Source: Roseburia sp.
GTDB lineage: Bacteria > Bacillota > Clostridia > Lachnospirales > Lachnospiraceae
Assembly (NCBI GenBank): GCA_023664265.1
Contig: JAMPFV010000001.1
Coordinates: 314,521-378,520 of the forward strand
Length of the DNA stretch: 64,000 bases
Direction of reading: 5' to 3'
This document shows, in pieces, positions 15,417 to 24,076 of the stretch; within the stretch, counting starts at the first letter, position 1; each line of letters opens with the position of its first letter. A model generated the notes under the pieces. The model had not been told where the DNA came from. It worked only from the letters and a program-made list of their open reading frames with translations, and did not search any database. The position numbers and the translations under genes are program-made.

Positions 15417-16666
15417 ATGAAAAAAATAAGGGGTGTACTGAGTGCGTATTCGATAGAACTGATGGTGGCCATGTATCTGCTCTATTCGCTGTATATTAAC
15501 AGGGCAGGCGCTATATATGGCTATGTCAATGCATGGTACGTCATCAATTACTCTTACGGATTTGGCTCACGGCTTTTGATTGGCAGCCTGATTAATCTGC
15601 TCACGGGCGGTTTTGTCACGAACCGGTTTGCATACAATTTTGTACTGACGGCTTTGTGCGCCGGGTGCATTCTGTTGGCGGTGGTTATCGGAAGAGTGTA
15701 CAAAAAAATGTCTGATACACAGTCGAAGACGGCGGTATTGTTTCTGACCGTGTTTTATCTGATGTCGCCGGCGTCTCCGGAATATCTTTGGACGTGGGAG
15801 AATATGGGAAGGCTCGAGACTTATTTACTTCTTCTGACGTTGGTTATGGTTCTCATATTTTTTGCCGTCAAAAACATTTATATACGATATGCGTCGTTTG
15901 CCGTGTTGGGATGCCTGTGCGTACTGATACATCAGGTGTACGTCTTTTTGTTTTTCCCGCTTGTGCTTGTGATGATGATTGAGGATATCTGGGAAAATTC
16001 GTTTAAGCGGAAATATCTTTTGGGCGGGATTCTTGTCGCGGTGATAATCGGAGTTCTGTTCTTGGTCATGCAGTTCAAATCGGGCATTTATTATGATAAT
16101 CTTGATCTTTTGATGGCTGAGCTTAATGCACACGCGGATTTTCAGGTTGATGTCGGGCCGATGCAGGCGGAATATTTTTGGACCATCGTTGAGAATTTCA
16201 CCCATAATATGGTTCCGGAGATACCACATCATTTAAAATACGGATTTATGCTGGTCTGCATGTTAGCGCCGATATGGTTACTGTATTTATGGATATGGAT
16301 CCATGCCATCCGCTATAGCAGCGAAAAGAGAGAAAAGGCAAAATATATTTTGATGCTGCTGACGAATCTCGCATTTGTGCCGGTGTTTGCGCTGATGAAC
16401 GATTGGGGACGCTGGTTTGCGGCTTTATTTATCGTGGGATTTCTTGATATACTGGTTTTGGCGTGGAAGCATGATGCGGGAATATGCGATTCCCTTCGTA
16501 TACTAGGGGGGGGGGTATACGCAAAACGCCGGCGCTGTACATCCTTCTCATTTTGTATATCAGTACATTTGAAAAATTTGAGGGATTGAATTTCCCGGAA
16601 CAGGTTACGGACTTTTATTATACGACATATGATATAAAATGTTGGTTTTTGAGCCTTTTTCGGTGA
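15417..16666 (+). pseudogene. Polytopic membrane protein, frameshifted at a G10 tract
   Basis: About 10 hydrophobic helices, starting MKKIRGVLSAYSIELMVAMY with GGAGG 7 bases upstream. The frame stays open to the G10 run at 16506-16515, after which it reads a basic, non-hydrophobic tail to a stop at 16589. The -1 frame past the G run gives KTPALYILLILYISTFEKFE and ends at 16666, restoring a last hydrophobic helix, so the true product probably spans both frames (about 416 residues). Either a sequencing slip, a disabled gene or a phase-variable tract. Family not recognised; the layout recalls integral-membrane glycosyltransferase or polymerase-like proteins. Confidence 0.65.
16506..16515 (+). 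repeat. Homopolymeric G10 tract inside a coding region
   Basis: Ten consecutive G residues within the membrane-protein gene. One more G, or two fewer, would join the upstream and downstream frames. Confidence 0.9.
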
Positions 16667-16681
16667 CACACGGGAGCATAT

Positions 16682-18028
16682 ATGAAAAATCTGACATCAG
16701 GGCAACCTTTGAAGTTAATCCTTATTTTTGCGGTGCCGCTGTTTATCGGGCAGCTTTTTCAGCTGTTTTACAGCCTTGTGGACACCCGCATTGTCGGGGA
16801 GACGCTGGGGGAAGCGTCGCTGGCGGCGGTCGGCGCGACAACGGCCCTGAGCGATATGCTGGTGGGGCTGTTGAACGGGTTCACGAACGGCGCGGCGATT
16901 ATTGTCGCGTCCTTCTTTGGCGCGGGAAATGAGCGGTATATGAGGAAGGCCGCGGGCGGGACGGTGGTGCTTGGCGCGGGTTTTGCAGTGTTGATCAGCG
17001 TCCTGTGCCTCCTGTTTTTGACGCCGATTCTGTGCATCCTGAATATCGACGCAGACATCCTGCCGGAGGCAAGAAGCTATATCAGCGTGATTCTGGCGGG
17101 GCTTTTGGCGGCGACGCTCTACAATATCTGCGCGGCGATTCTGCGCGCGGTGGGGGATTCGTTTACCCCGCTGATTTTTCTGATGATCGCCTCTTTCCTG
17201 AATATTTTTCTGGATTATCTGTTTATTCTGCTGCTCCATGCAGGGGTGGCGGGCGCCGCGTATGCGACAGTGATTTCGCAGGCGTTTTCGGCGGCGCTGT
17301 GCTTTGTGTACATGCGGAGAAAATATCCGCAGCTTGTCCTTGGCAGGGAGGATTTGCGGCCCTCCGCCGAGATTGTCCGCAGGCTGTTGCCGACGGGGAT
17401 TTCCATGGGCTTTATGGTATCCTTTGTGAATCTGGGGACGGTGGCATTGCAGACCGGCATCAATACCTTTGGCACGAATATTATTGTGGCGCACACGGCC
17501 GCGCGAAAAGCGACCTCCATTTTTATGCTGCCGTTCTCGGTGCTGGGGACGACGCTTGCGACCTACTGTGGACAGAATCTGGGGGCGGGGAAGTATTCGC
17601 GCATCAGGACGGGGATTCGGGATACGGTGCTTCTGACCTTCGCATGGTGCGTGCTGGTGATATTGACCGCGTACACGCTGTCGCCGTACCTGATTCGGAT
17701 GATTACCGCGTCGGAGGAGAAGGAGATTATTGACACGGCGTCCCTGTATCTGCGGGTAAATACGTCGTTTTACTTTGTGCCTGCGGTTATCTGTCTGTTC
17801 CGCAACAGTATGCAGGGCTTTGGGGACAGCAGGACGCCGGTGTTCTCCAGCTCGCTGGAGCTGATTGGCAAGGTTGCGATTGCATTTTTTCTCGCGCCGG
17901 CCATCGGCTATATGGGGATTATCGTGGCGGAGCCGATTGTGTGGTTTGTCATGGTGATTCCGCTGATTGTGAATATGGCGCGGAATCCAATATTCAAAAA
18001 AGAAGAGAGCGCGGAGAATGAGGTGTAA
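16682..18028 (+). CDS. MATE family efflux transporter
   Basis: 448 residues with about 12 hydrophobic helices in two six-helix halves. The family signature appears in each half, first as ILIFAVPLFIGQLFQLFYSL with DTRIVGETLG, later as LLPTGISMGFMVSFVN. MATE proteins export drugs or organic cations with Na+ or H+ antiport. Start ATG with GGGAG six bases before. The stop abuts the GH2 gene, suggesting one transcript. Confidence 0.9.
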   Translation: MKNLTSGQPLKLILIFAVPLFIGQLFQLFYSLVDTRIVGETLGEASLAAVGATTALSDMLVGLLNGFTNGAAIIVASFFGAGNERYMRKAAGGTVVLGAGFAVLISVLCLLFLTPILCILNIDADILPEARSYISVILAGLLAATLYNICAAILRAVGDSFTPLIFLMIASFLNIFLDYLFILLLHAGVAGAAYATVISQAFSAALCFVYMRRKYPQLVLGREDLRPSAEIVRRLLPTGISMGFMVSFVNLGTVALQTGINTFGTNIIVAHTAARKATSIFMLPFSVLGTTLATYCGQNLGAGKYSRIRTGIRDTVLLTFAWCVLVILTAYTLSPYLIRMITASEEKEIIDTASLYLRVNTSFYFVPAVICLFRNSMQGFGDSRTPVFSSSLELIGKVAIAFFLAPAIGYMGIIVAEPIVWFVMVIPLIVNMARNPIFKKEESAENEV

Positions 18029-18038
18029 AGAGCAGACA

Positions 18039-20825
18039 ATGAAAAAATACGATTTGAGCGGGGAATGGAGGTTTTCTCTGAATACGCCGGAGCTGACGGA
18101 CACCATACAGCTTCCGGGGACGACGGCACAGGCGCGAAAGGGTGCAAAGAACCATAAGCGGGAGACAGGCTTTCTGACGGAGCGCTACCCCTTTGAGGGC
18201 AGGGCTTACTATGAGAAAACAATCATGCTCGATTCCGAGGATGTGGGCAAGCCGATGGAGCTGTTTCTGGAGCGGACGCGGATGACGCGGGTGTGGGTGA
18301 ACGGCGTGCCGGCCGGCAGCCGCGACAGTCTGAGCACGCCGCATGTGTATAAGTTGACTGAACGAGTCATTTCACAAAAATTGACAATCCGAATCGAGGT
18401 GGCCAATACCGGATATCCGACCCCGGGTGGGCATCTGACCTCGCCGGATACGCAGACGAACTGGAACGGAATCACGGGGGAACTGTATCTGGCGGTGTTC
18501 GATGCGGTTTCCATTCGTTTTGTGCGCGCGGAGGCGGATTATCACGGGAAAAAGGTGCACCTTGATTTGGAGGTCGTAAACAGCGGGAGGCCTTGCACCC
18601 GCACCGTCCATATCCGCCCATATGAGAAAATGGTGGAGGGAATCGCACAGCGGGCGTTTCGCGAGGAGCAGTTTGCGTTGAGCCTTCCGAGCGGCAGAAG
18701 CACGCAGCAGGTGGTATACTGCTTTATAGAGGAGCCGGTATGCTGGAGCGAGTACACGCCGGTTGTTTACCGGTTTGCGTGCAGTCTGTCCGATTCTGAG
18801 GAGACGGCGTATGTGGAGACCGGCCTGCAGGAATTTAAGGCTGCGGGTAATTACTTCTATATAAATGGTCATCGGATATTGCTTCGCGGAAAGCACGACG
18901 GCATGATATTTCCGCTGACGGGGGCGGCGCCGACGCAGGTGTCGGAATGGCTGCGGGTCATGCGCATTGCCAAGGACTATGGCATCAATCACTATCGTTT
19001 CCACACCTGCTGTCCGCCGGAGGCCGCTTTTGAGGCGGCGGATTTGCTGGGAATCTACATGGAGCCGGAGCTGCCCTTCTGGGGGACGGTCACGGAGGCG
19101 GGCGAGGAGGGACACAACGAGACGCAGCAGGAGTACCTGATAGAGGAGGGCTTTCGCATGATGCGCGCCTTTGGCAATCATCCCTCCTTCTGTATGATGT
19201 CGCTTGGAAACGAGCTGTGGGGCAGCCATGACAGAATCACGGAAATCCTGACGGGCTTTAAGCGCGCGGACAGGCGGCATCTCTATACGCAGGGATCCAA
19301 TAACTTCCAGTTCGTCCCGTGGGTGTGCCCCGAGGAGGACTTCTTTGTGGGCGTGCGCCTTGCGGGAGCGGACGAGCAGGGACGGAATGACAGACTGATT
19401 CGCGGCTCCTTTGCCATGTGTGACGCGCCGCTTGGCCATGTGCAAGCCAAGGAGCCTGGGACAGCGCACTGCTATGACGACGCGGTATTCCCCAAGAATG
19501 GGGAGTGGAAGCCGAGGCTGCCGGTGGTACAGCACGAAATCGGGCAGTACGGGATGTATCCCGACTATCGGGAGATCGAGAAGTACCGCGGCGTGCTCTG
19601 TGCGGAAAATCTCAGGATTTTCAGAGAGCGGTTGGAGGAGAAGGGAATGGGCGCGCAGGCGGAGGCGTTCTTCTTCAATTCGGGAATGCTTGCGGTGCAG
19701 TGCTATCAGGAGGAGTTGGAGGCGGCGCACCGCTCGGCCTCTCTTGCGGGGTATCAGATTCTGGATATTCAGGACTTCACCGGACAGGGGACGGCGCTGG
19801 TGGGGATACTGAATGCGTTTATGGAGTCCAAGGGGCTGATTTCACCGGAGGCGTGGCGGAGCTTCTGCTCGGACTGTGTGCTGCTCGCGTCGTTTGAACG
19901 GTACTGCCTGTCGGGCGGGGAGACGCTGGAATTTGCGCCGCTCTTGAGTTATTTCAGATTTGCGCAGCCGCTCAAGGGGAGGACGCTGCGCTGGCAGTTG
20001 TATCGGACAGCCGAGGAGGCCTCGCTGCCGCTGCGGACGGTTCCTTCGGCGGCAGTGCCCGAGGCGGCGGTAATCGCGCAGGGGACGGCGGCAGTGCCGG
20101 ACGGCGCGTATGGTCTGATAAAGCTGGGAAAGGAGACGGTAGGGCTTCCGGAGACAGATATGCCCGTAAGCCTGCGGCTGCGGCTGGCACTTGAGGACAA
20201 GGCAGGCGCGCACGACGGGACGGTGAAGGAATATCCGTTCTGGCTGTATCCGAGGAATGAAGCGTTTGTCCTGCGGGAGGGCGAAATCACGGACGCTTCG
20301 GGGCAGCGCAGGGGATTGGTCACAAGGGATTATGAGGCGGCGAGGGAATATCTGAAAAAGGGCGGACGGGTGCTCTGGTTTTCGGAGAAAAACGAGACCG
20401 GCATTCCGGGCGCGTACTGCACGGATTTCTGGAATTATCCGATGTTCCGCAAAATATCGGAGGACAATCGGAAACCGCTGCCGACGGGAACGATGGGTCT
20501 GCTGATCCGGAAGGAGCATCCGGCGCTGCGGGCCTTTCCGAGTGAGACCTACACGACGCCGCAGTGGTATCCGATTATTGAGAACAGCGACTGCGTGATT
20601 CCGGAGGACGTCAGCTCTGCTAAGCTTCGGCCGATCGTGCAGGTAATCGACAATGTGGAGCGCAATCATAAGCTGGGGATTTTGTTTGAGGCGGAGCAGG
20701 AGGGCGGGACGCTGCTTGTCTGCACGAGCCGTCTGTTTGACCGACAGGACCTTCCGCAGGTGCGCCAATACGCAAAAAGCCTGTGCGAATACCTGGTTTT
20801 ACGGGAAAAAGCGACAGATTTATAA
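18039..20825 (+). CDS. Glycoside hydrolase family 2-type enzyme
   Basis: 928 residues, cytoplasmic by lack of a signal peptide. The N-terminal jelly-roll sugar-binding domain carries YDLSGEWRFSL, GRAYYEKTI and a TRVWVNGVPAGS loop, followed by an immunoglobulin-like domain and the TIM barrel (about 280-560). MMSLGNELWG carries the acid/base Glu and VVQHEIGQYGMYPD the probable nucleophile Glu. The C-terminal 350 residues are not assigned. GH2 members cleave beta-galactosides, mannosides or glucuronides; linkage not decidable. An ATG seven codons upstream overlaps the MATE stop, so the exact start is uncertain. Downstream lies the csp promoter. Confidence 0.85.
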   Translation: MKKYDLSGEWRFSLNTPELTDTIQLPGTTAQARKGAKNHKRETGFLTERYPFEGRAYYEKTIMLDSEDVGKPMELFLERTRMTRVWVNGVPAGSRDSLSTPHVYKLTERVISQKLTIRIEVANTGYPTPGGHLTSPDTQTNWNGITGELYLAVFDAVSIRFVRAEADYHGKKVHLDLEVVNSGRPCTRTVHIRPYEKMVEGIAQRAFREEQFALSLPSGRSTQQVVYCFIEEPVCWSEYTPVVYRFACSLSDSEETAYVETGLQEFKAAGNYFYINGHRILLRGKHDGMIFPLTGAAPTQVSEWLRVMRIAKDYGINHYRFHTCCPPEAAFEAADLLGIYMEPELPFWGTVTEAGEEGHNETQQEYLIEEGFRMMRAFGNHPSFCMMSLGNELWGSHDRITEILTGFKRADRRHLYTQGSNNFQFVPWVCPEEDFFVGVRLAGADEQGRNDRLIRGSFAMCDAPLGHVQAKEPGTAHCYDDAVFPKNGEWKPRLPVVQHEIGQYGMYPDYREIEKYRGVLCAENLRIFRERLEEKGMGAQAEAFFFNSGMLAVQCYQEELEAAHRSASLAGYQILDIQDFTGQGTALVGILNAFMESKGLISPEAWRSFCSDCVLLASFERYCLSGGETLEFAPLLSYFRFAQPLKGRTLRWQLYRTAEEASLPLRTVPSAAVPEAAVIAQGTAAVPDGAYGLIKLGKETVGLPETDMPVSLRLRLALEDKAGAHDGTVKEYPFWLYPRNEAFVLREGEITDASGQRRGLVTRDYEAAREYLKKGGRVLWFSEKNETGIPGAYCTDFWNYPMFRKISEDNRKPLPTGTMGLLIRKEHPALRAFPSETYTTPQWYPIIENSDCVIPEDVSSAKLRPIVQVIDNVERNHKLGILFEAEQEGGTLLVCTSRLFDRQDLPQVRQYAKSLCEYLVLREKATDL

Positions 20826-20853
20826 AAAATGTTGAAAAAGATTATTTTTAGTA

Positions 20854-20882
20854 TTGACTTTACTGTTTTAAAATGTTATTAT
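20854..20882 (+). promoter_or_regulatory. Promoter of the cold-shock gene
   Basis: TTGACT (20854-20859), 17-base spacer, TATTAT (20877-20882). Start expected near 20889, giving a leader of about 115 bases. Confidence 0.7.
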
Positions 20883-20908
20883 TTTAACGTATTCATTTAG
20901 ATTAATAA

Positions 20909-20961
20909 GCCGACTTGTTCTGCGAATCATTCCATTTGAATTGCAGAATAAGTCGGTTTTT
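20909..20961 (+). terminator. Hairpin with T run in the cold-shock leader
   Basis: CCGACTTGTTCTGC pairs with GCAGAATAAGTCGG (one mismatch) and is followed by TTTTT. It terminates read-through from the GH2 gene, but it lies downstream of the predicted csp promoter, so it may also act as an attenuator in that leader. Confidence 0.65.
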
Positions 20962-21004
20962 AGTCTAAGAGGTTTTTTGTCAATAGTAAATGGAGGTGCG
21001 TACT

Positions 21005-21217
21005 ATGAACAACGGAGTAGTAAAGTGGTTTAATGCACAGAAGGGCTATGGCTTTATTACGAATGAAAGCACGAATGAGGATGTATTTGTACATTTCTCA
21101 GCAATCATGTCAGACGGTTATAAGACGCTTGAAGAAGGACAGCGGGTTACGTTTGACATTGAGCAGGATCCAAAGAACAGCTCAAAGCTCAGAGCTGCGA
21201 ACGTAGCACTCGCATAA
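21005..21217 (+). CDS. Cold-shock protein, CspA family
   Basis: A 70-residue single cold-shock domain: [18 protein letters not shown] carries RNP1-like [15 protein letters not shown] is RNP2, and the C-terminal strand ends RAANVALA. It binds single-stranded RNA or DNA and acts as an RNA chaperone. ATG at 21005 with GGAGG eight bases upstream. Single-gene unit with its own promoter and structured leader. Confidence 0.95.
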   Translation: MNNGVVKWFNAQKGYGFITNESTNEDVFVHFSAIMSDGYKTLEEGQRVTFDIEQDPKNSSKLRAANVALA

Positions 21218-21369
21218 TCGAAAGATTAGAATTATATTCAGATTACGATAACAGTAGTGTACTTTGAATGCAGACCCGTTGTATTTGTATGGTGCATCAC
21301 ATGACATATAGTCATTAATGTTTGTTGTGATAATATAAGCGATGTGTCCCATAAAATAAGAGAGTTTAG

Positions 21370-21418
21370 AAAAGGGCTGTCCGCTTCGCGGTTTTACCGT
21401 GAGCGTGGCAGCCCTTTT
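21370..21418. terminator. Bidirectional terminator between csp and dapL
   Basis: AAAAGGGCTG/CAGCCCTTTT flanks an inner CGCTTCGCGG-type hairpin. A-rich and T-rich flanks suit both strands, so it can end the csp message and, from the other side, dapL. Confidence 0.7.
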
Positions 21419-21436
21419 CATATTGTGTAAATTTGT

Positions 21437-21496
21437 GTGCATCCGCCAGCTGCTCTAAGGAAGCAGTGATTTAATCAGTGCTTCCTTAGAGCAGCT
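21437..21496. repeat. Long palindrome at the 3' end of dapL (repeat copy 1)
   Basis: AGCTGCTCTAAGGAAGCA (21448-21465) pairs perfectly with its complement at 21479-21496, and TGATT/AATCA continues the stem inside. The dapL stop codon is inside one arm. The segment 21437-21490 (GTGCATCCGCC onward) is about 85% identical to 22845-22898 on the far side of dapL. Confidence 0.7.
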
Positions 21497-22682
21497 TGTC
21501 AATCCGCGCCATGGCTTCGAGCGTGTTCTCGCGGCTGCCAAAGGAGGTGAGGCGGAAGAAGTTCTGACCGTTTCTGCCAAAGCCGGCCCCGGGGGTGCCG
21601 ACCACCTGCGCGTTTGACAGCAGATAGTCAAAGAACGCCCAAGAGTCCATGTGATTCGGGCACTCAAACCAGATGTAGGGGGAGTTGACGCCGCCGAAAT
21701 AGCGGATTTTCTTTTTCGCAAGCCCCTCTGCGATGATTCGCGCGTTCTCCTGATAATATTTCAGATTTTCCTTGCACTGTGCCATGCCGGCCACGGAGAA
21801 GGCGGCCGCCGCGCCCTTCTGGACAATATAGGATACGCCGTTGAACTTGGTGGTCTGGCGGCGGTTCCACATCGCGTTCAGAGACAGCTCCGCGCCGGTT
21901 GAGGCGGTGAATTTCAAGTCCTTGGGGACGATGGTGTAGCCACAGCGCGTGCCGGTGAAGCCCGCCGTCTTAGAGAGGGAGCAGAACTCGATAGCGCATC
22001 TTTTGGCGTCCTCAATGGAAAAGATGCTGCGCGGGAGCGTATCGTCCGTGACAAAGCATTCATAGGCGGCGTCAAAGAGGATAATCGCGTCGTTTGCGAG
22101 CGCGTAATGGACCCATTCAGTCAACTGCTCGCGGTTGTACGCGGCGCCTGTCGGGTTGTTGGGGGAGCAGATGTAGATGATGTCCGCATGTACATCGGGG
22201 TCCGGCATCGGCAGGAAGCCGTTCTCCGCGTTCGCGTCGATATATACGATATTTCTGCCGTCCATAAGGTTCGTGTCCACGTACACCGGATAGACGGGAT
22301 CCGGTATCAGGATGATATTGTCTCTGTCAAACAAATCGGTGATGTTGCCGGTATCGCTCTTGGCGCCGTCGGAGACAAACACTTCGTCCGCTGCAATCGT
22401 GACGCCGCTCCGCGCGTAGTAATCGACGATCGCGTTCCGGAGGAAATCATAACCCTGCTCGGGGCCGTAGCCCTTGAAGGTCTCCGCCTTGGAAAGCGCG
22501 TCCACGCCCTCGTGGAGCTGCGCAATAATCTCGGAACCGATGGGGAGCGTGACGTCCCCGATACCGAGACGTATGACCCTTTGGTCAGGGTGCGCGGCGG
22601 TGTAGTCGTTTACACGGTGGGCGATTTCGGAGAACAGATAGCTCTCTTTCAGATTTAAATAGTTTTCATTCAGTTTTGGCAT
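21486..22682 (-). CDS. dapL: LL-diaminopimelate aminotransferase
   Basis: 398 residues, a class I/II PLP aminotransferase of the DapL type, which converts tetrahydrodipicolinate straight to LL-diaminopimelate in lysine and cell wall synthesis. Visible: N-terminal NLKESYLFSEIAHRV, RLGIGDVTLPIG, GYGPEQGYDFLR, YICSPNNPTGA, and the PLP lysine in SLSKTAGFTGTRCGY. Length fits the family. Its promoter is at 22786-22814 and its end is buried in a long palindrome. Direct repeats flank the gene. Confidence 0.95.
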   Translation of the reverse strand: MPKLNENYLNLKESYLFSEIAHRVNDYTAAHPDQRVIRLGIGDVTLPIGSEIIAQLHEGVDALSKAETFKGYGPEQGYDFLRNAIVDYYARSGVTIAADEVFVSDGAKSDTGNITDLFDRDNIILIPDPVYPVYVDTNLMDGRNIVYIDANAENGFLPMPDPDVHADIIYICSPNNPTGAAYNREQLTEWVHYALANDAIILFDAAYECFVTDDTLPRSIFSIEDAKRCAIEFCSLSKTAGFTGTRCGYTIVPKDLKFTASTGAELSLNAMWNRRQTTKFNGVSYIVQKGAAAAFSVAGMAQCKENLKYYQENARIIAEGLAKKKIRYFGGVNSPYIWFECPNHMDSWAFFDYLLSNAQVVGTPGAGFGRNGQNFFRLTSFGSRENTLEAMARIDKLL

Positions 22683-22785
22683 AACAGGCTCCTTTCTTTA
22701 TCGAATGCGAATTAACCGCATTACAGATGAATGCATTTATGAACAGTGCTTCAATATGGTTGTTCTTATTAGGAACACTATCCTA

Positions 22786-22814
22786 ATCATAACTGCATTG
22801 CAATTATTTGTCAA
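22786..22814 (-). promoter_or_regulatory. Promoter of dapL
   Basis: On the minus strand TTGACA (22809-22814), 17 bases, TATGAT (22786-22791). Immediately downstream TTAGGA and TCCTAA form a 6-base inverted repeat (22769-22786) touching the -10, a possible operator. Confidence 0.8.
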
Positions 22815-22826
22815 TCGCGGTATAGT
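22798..22826 (+). promoter_or_regulatory. Divergent promoter toward the deacetylase gene
   Basis: TTGCAA (22798-22803), 17 bases, TATAGT (22821-22826). Its -35 region interleaves with that of the dapL promoter, so the two directions may compete. Confidence 0.5.
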
Positions 22827-22844
22827 ATTATAGGAGGAAGCAGA

Positions 22845-22898
22845 GTGCATCCGCCGGAGGCTCTAAGGAGGCGATAATTTAATCAGCGCTTCCTTAGA
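22845..22898 (+). repeat. Dispersed repeat copy 2 upstream of the deacetylase gene
   Basis: GTGCATCCGCC followed by CTCTAAGGAGGC and GCTTCCTTAGA matches the segment at the end of dapL at about 46 of 54 positions. It sits in the leader of the deacetylase message. The rest of 22683-22997 holds the paired promoters and a weak GAAAGTT/AACTTTC hairpin (22897-22914) but no gene. Confidence 0.6.
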
Positions 22899-22997
22899 AA
22901 GTTTTAATGAATAACTTTCTTAAAAAATCTTTTCTAAAATACAGATTGTGTGTTATAATCGGTATGTCCATAAAAATGCAAAGTAGAAGGGAAGCAC

Positions 22998-24008
22998 ATG
23001 TCACAGGAATTGCAGGAGCAGGAAACGCAGGAGCAAGGTGCGGTGGAGCAGGAAATACGGGAGCCGGACGACTTTGAGCCGGAGGAATTCAGGCAGAAGA
23101 GGCCGAGAGATTATTTCGTTCTGCTCGTCTTTGCGTTTGCCATTGTGACGATATGCATATGCACCGTATTGCTGGTTCTGGTAATCAATCTCAGAGATGA
23201 GATGAATACTCTGCGCGAGGATATCTATGTGTGGAAGAGTGAGACGGCCGCACCTGTACCGGAGCCTGTCGTCGTGCCAACGGAGCCGCCGGAGACAACG
23301 GAGGTGTCGGACACGATGCAGGTGGATGCGCTGGAGAACGTCATGTGGGACAGGGACGCCGTCACGGATGCGGGAGCGGACAAGAACGCCAATATCCGCC
23401 GCGTGTATCTTACCTTTGACGACGGGCCAAGCTCCAACACCGACAGAATACTGGACATTTTGGCGCAGTATGGAGTGAAAGCGACTTTCTTTGTCGTGGG
23501 GAAAGATAATTACAACGATCAGTACAAGCGCATTGTGGAGGAGGGGCATACGCTGGCGATGCATTCCTACAGCCATGTATACGCGGATATCTATCAGTCT
23601 GTGGATTCCTACAGTCAGGATTTGTTGCGGCTGCACGATTATCTGTATGAGCTTACGGGGGTGGATACAAATATCGTCCGCTTTCCCGGCGGGAGCAGCA
23701 ACACCATCAGCCGCGTGGATATGCGCGAGCTGATAGCGTATCTCGACGAGAACGGCATGGTGTATTTTGATTGGAATGTGTCGAGCGGCGATGCGACGCA
23801 GAATTATATCAGTGCCAACCAGATTGCGGCCAATGTGCTGCGCAGCATTGACAATTACAGCAACGCCGTTGTTCTGTTCCATGACGCGGCGGGGAAGAAC
23901 TCTACGGTGGAGGCGCTGCCGCTTATTATTGAAAAGATATTAGAGTCTGAGGATACCGTGCTGCTGCCGATTATGGCGGATACGGCCCCGGTTCAGCATT
24001 TGCATTAA
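22998..24008 (+). CDS. Membrane-anchored polysaccharide deacetylase
   Basis: 336 residues. An acidic cytoplasmic N-terminus (to about 34) is followed by one membrane helix (YFVLLVFAFAIVTICICTVL), a Pro/Glu/Thr linker, and the NodB homology domain from about 135: VYLTFDDGPSSNT (motif 1, metal and catalytic Asp), HSYSH (motif 2), RFPGGSSNT (motif 3), FDWNVSSGD (motif 4) and VLFHD (motif 5). It removes acetyl groups from peptidoglycan or other polysaccharide outside the cell. AGAAGGGA lies before the ATG. Confidence 0.92.
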   Translation: MSQELQEQETQEQGAVEQEIREPDDFEPEEFRQKRPRDYFVLLVFAFAIVTICICTVLLVLVINLRDEMNTLREDIYVWKSETAAPVPEPVVVPTEPPETTEVSDTMQVDALENVMWDRDAVTDAGADKNANIRRVYLTFDDGPSSNTDRILDILAQYGVKATFFVVGKDNYNDQYKRIVEEGHTLAMHSYSHVYADIYQSVDSYSQDLLRLHDYLYELTGVDTNIVRFPGGSSNTISRVDMRELIAYLDENGMVYFDWNVSSGDATQNYISANQIAANVLRSIDNYSNAVVLFHDAAGKNSTVEALPLIIEKILESEDTVLLPIMADTAPVQHLH

Positions 24009-24076
24009 GGCAGAGAGGAGCTTGGACTTTATATATGAGAAGACACCTAAAATAAAAAGTTGAAGGAGAGTTTACG

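Noticed and set aside
16484..16666. Separate small membrane-peptide gene
   Set aside because: It has no ribosome binding site and continues the membrane protein in the shifted frame after the G10 run.
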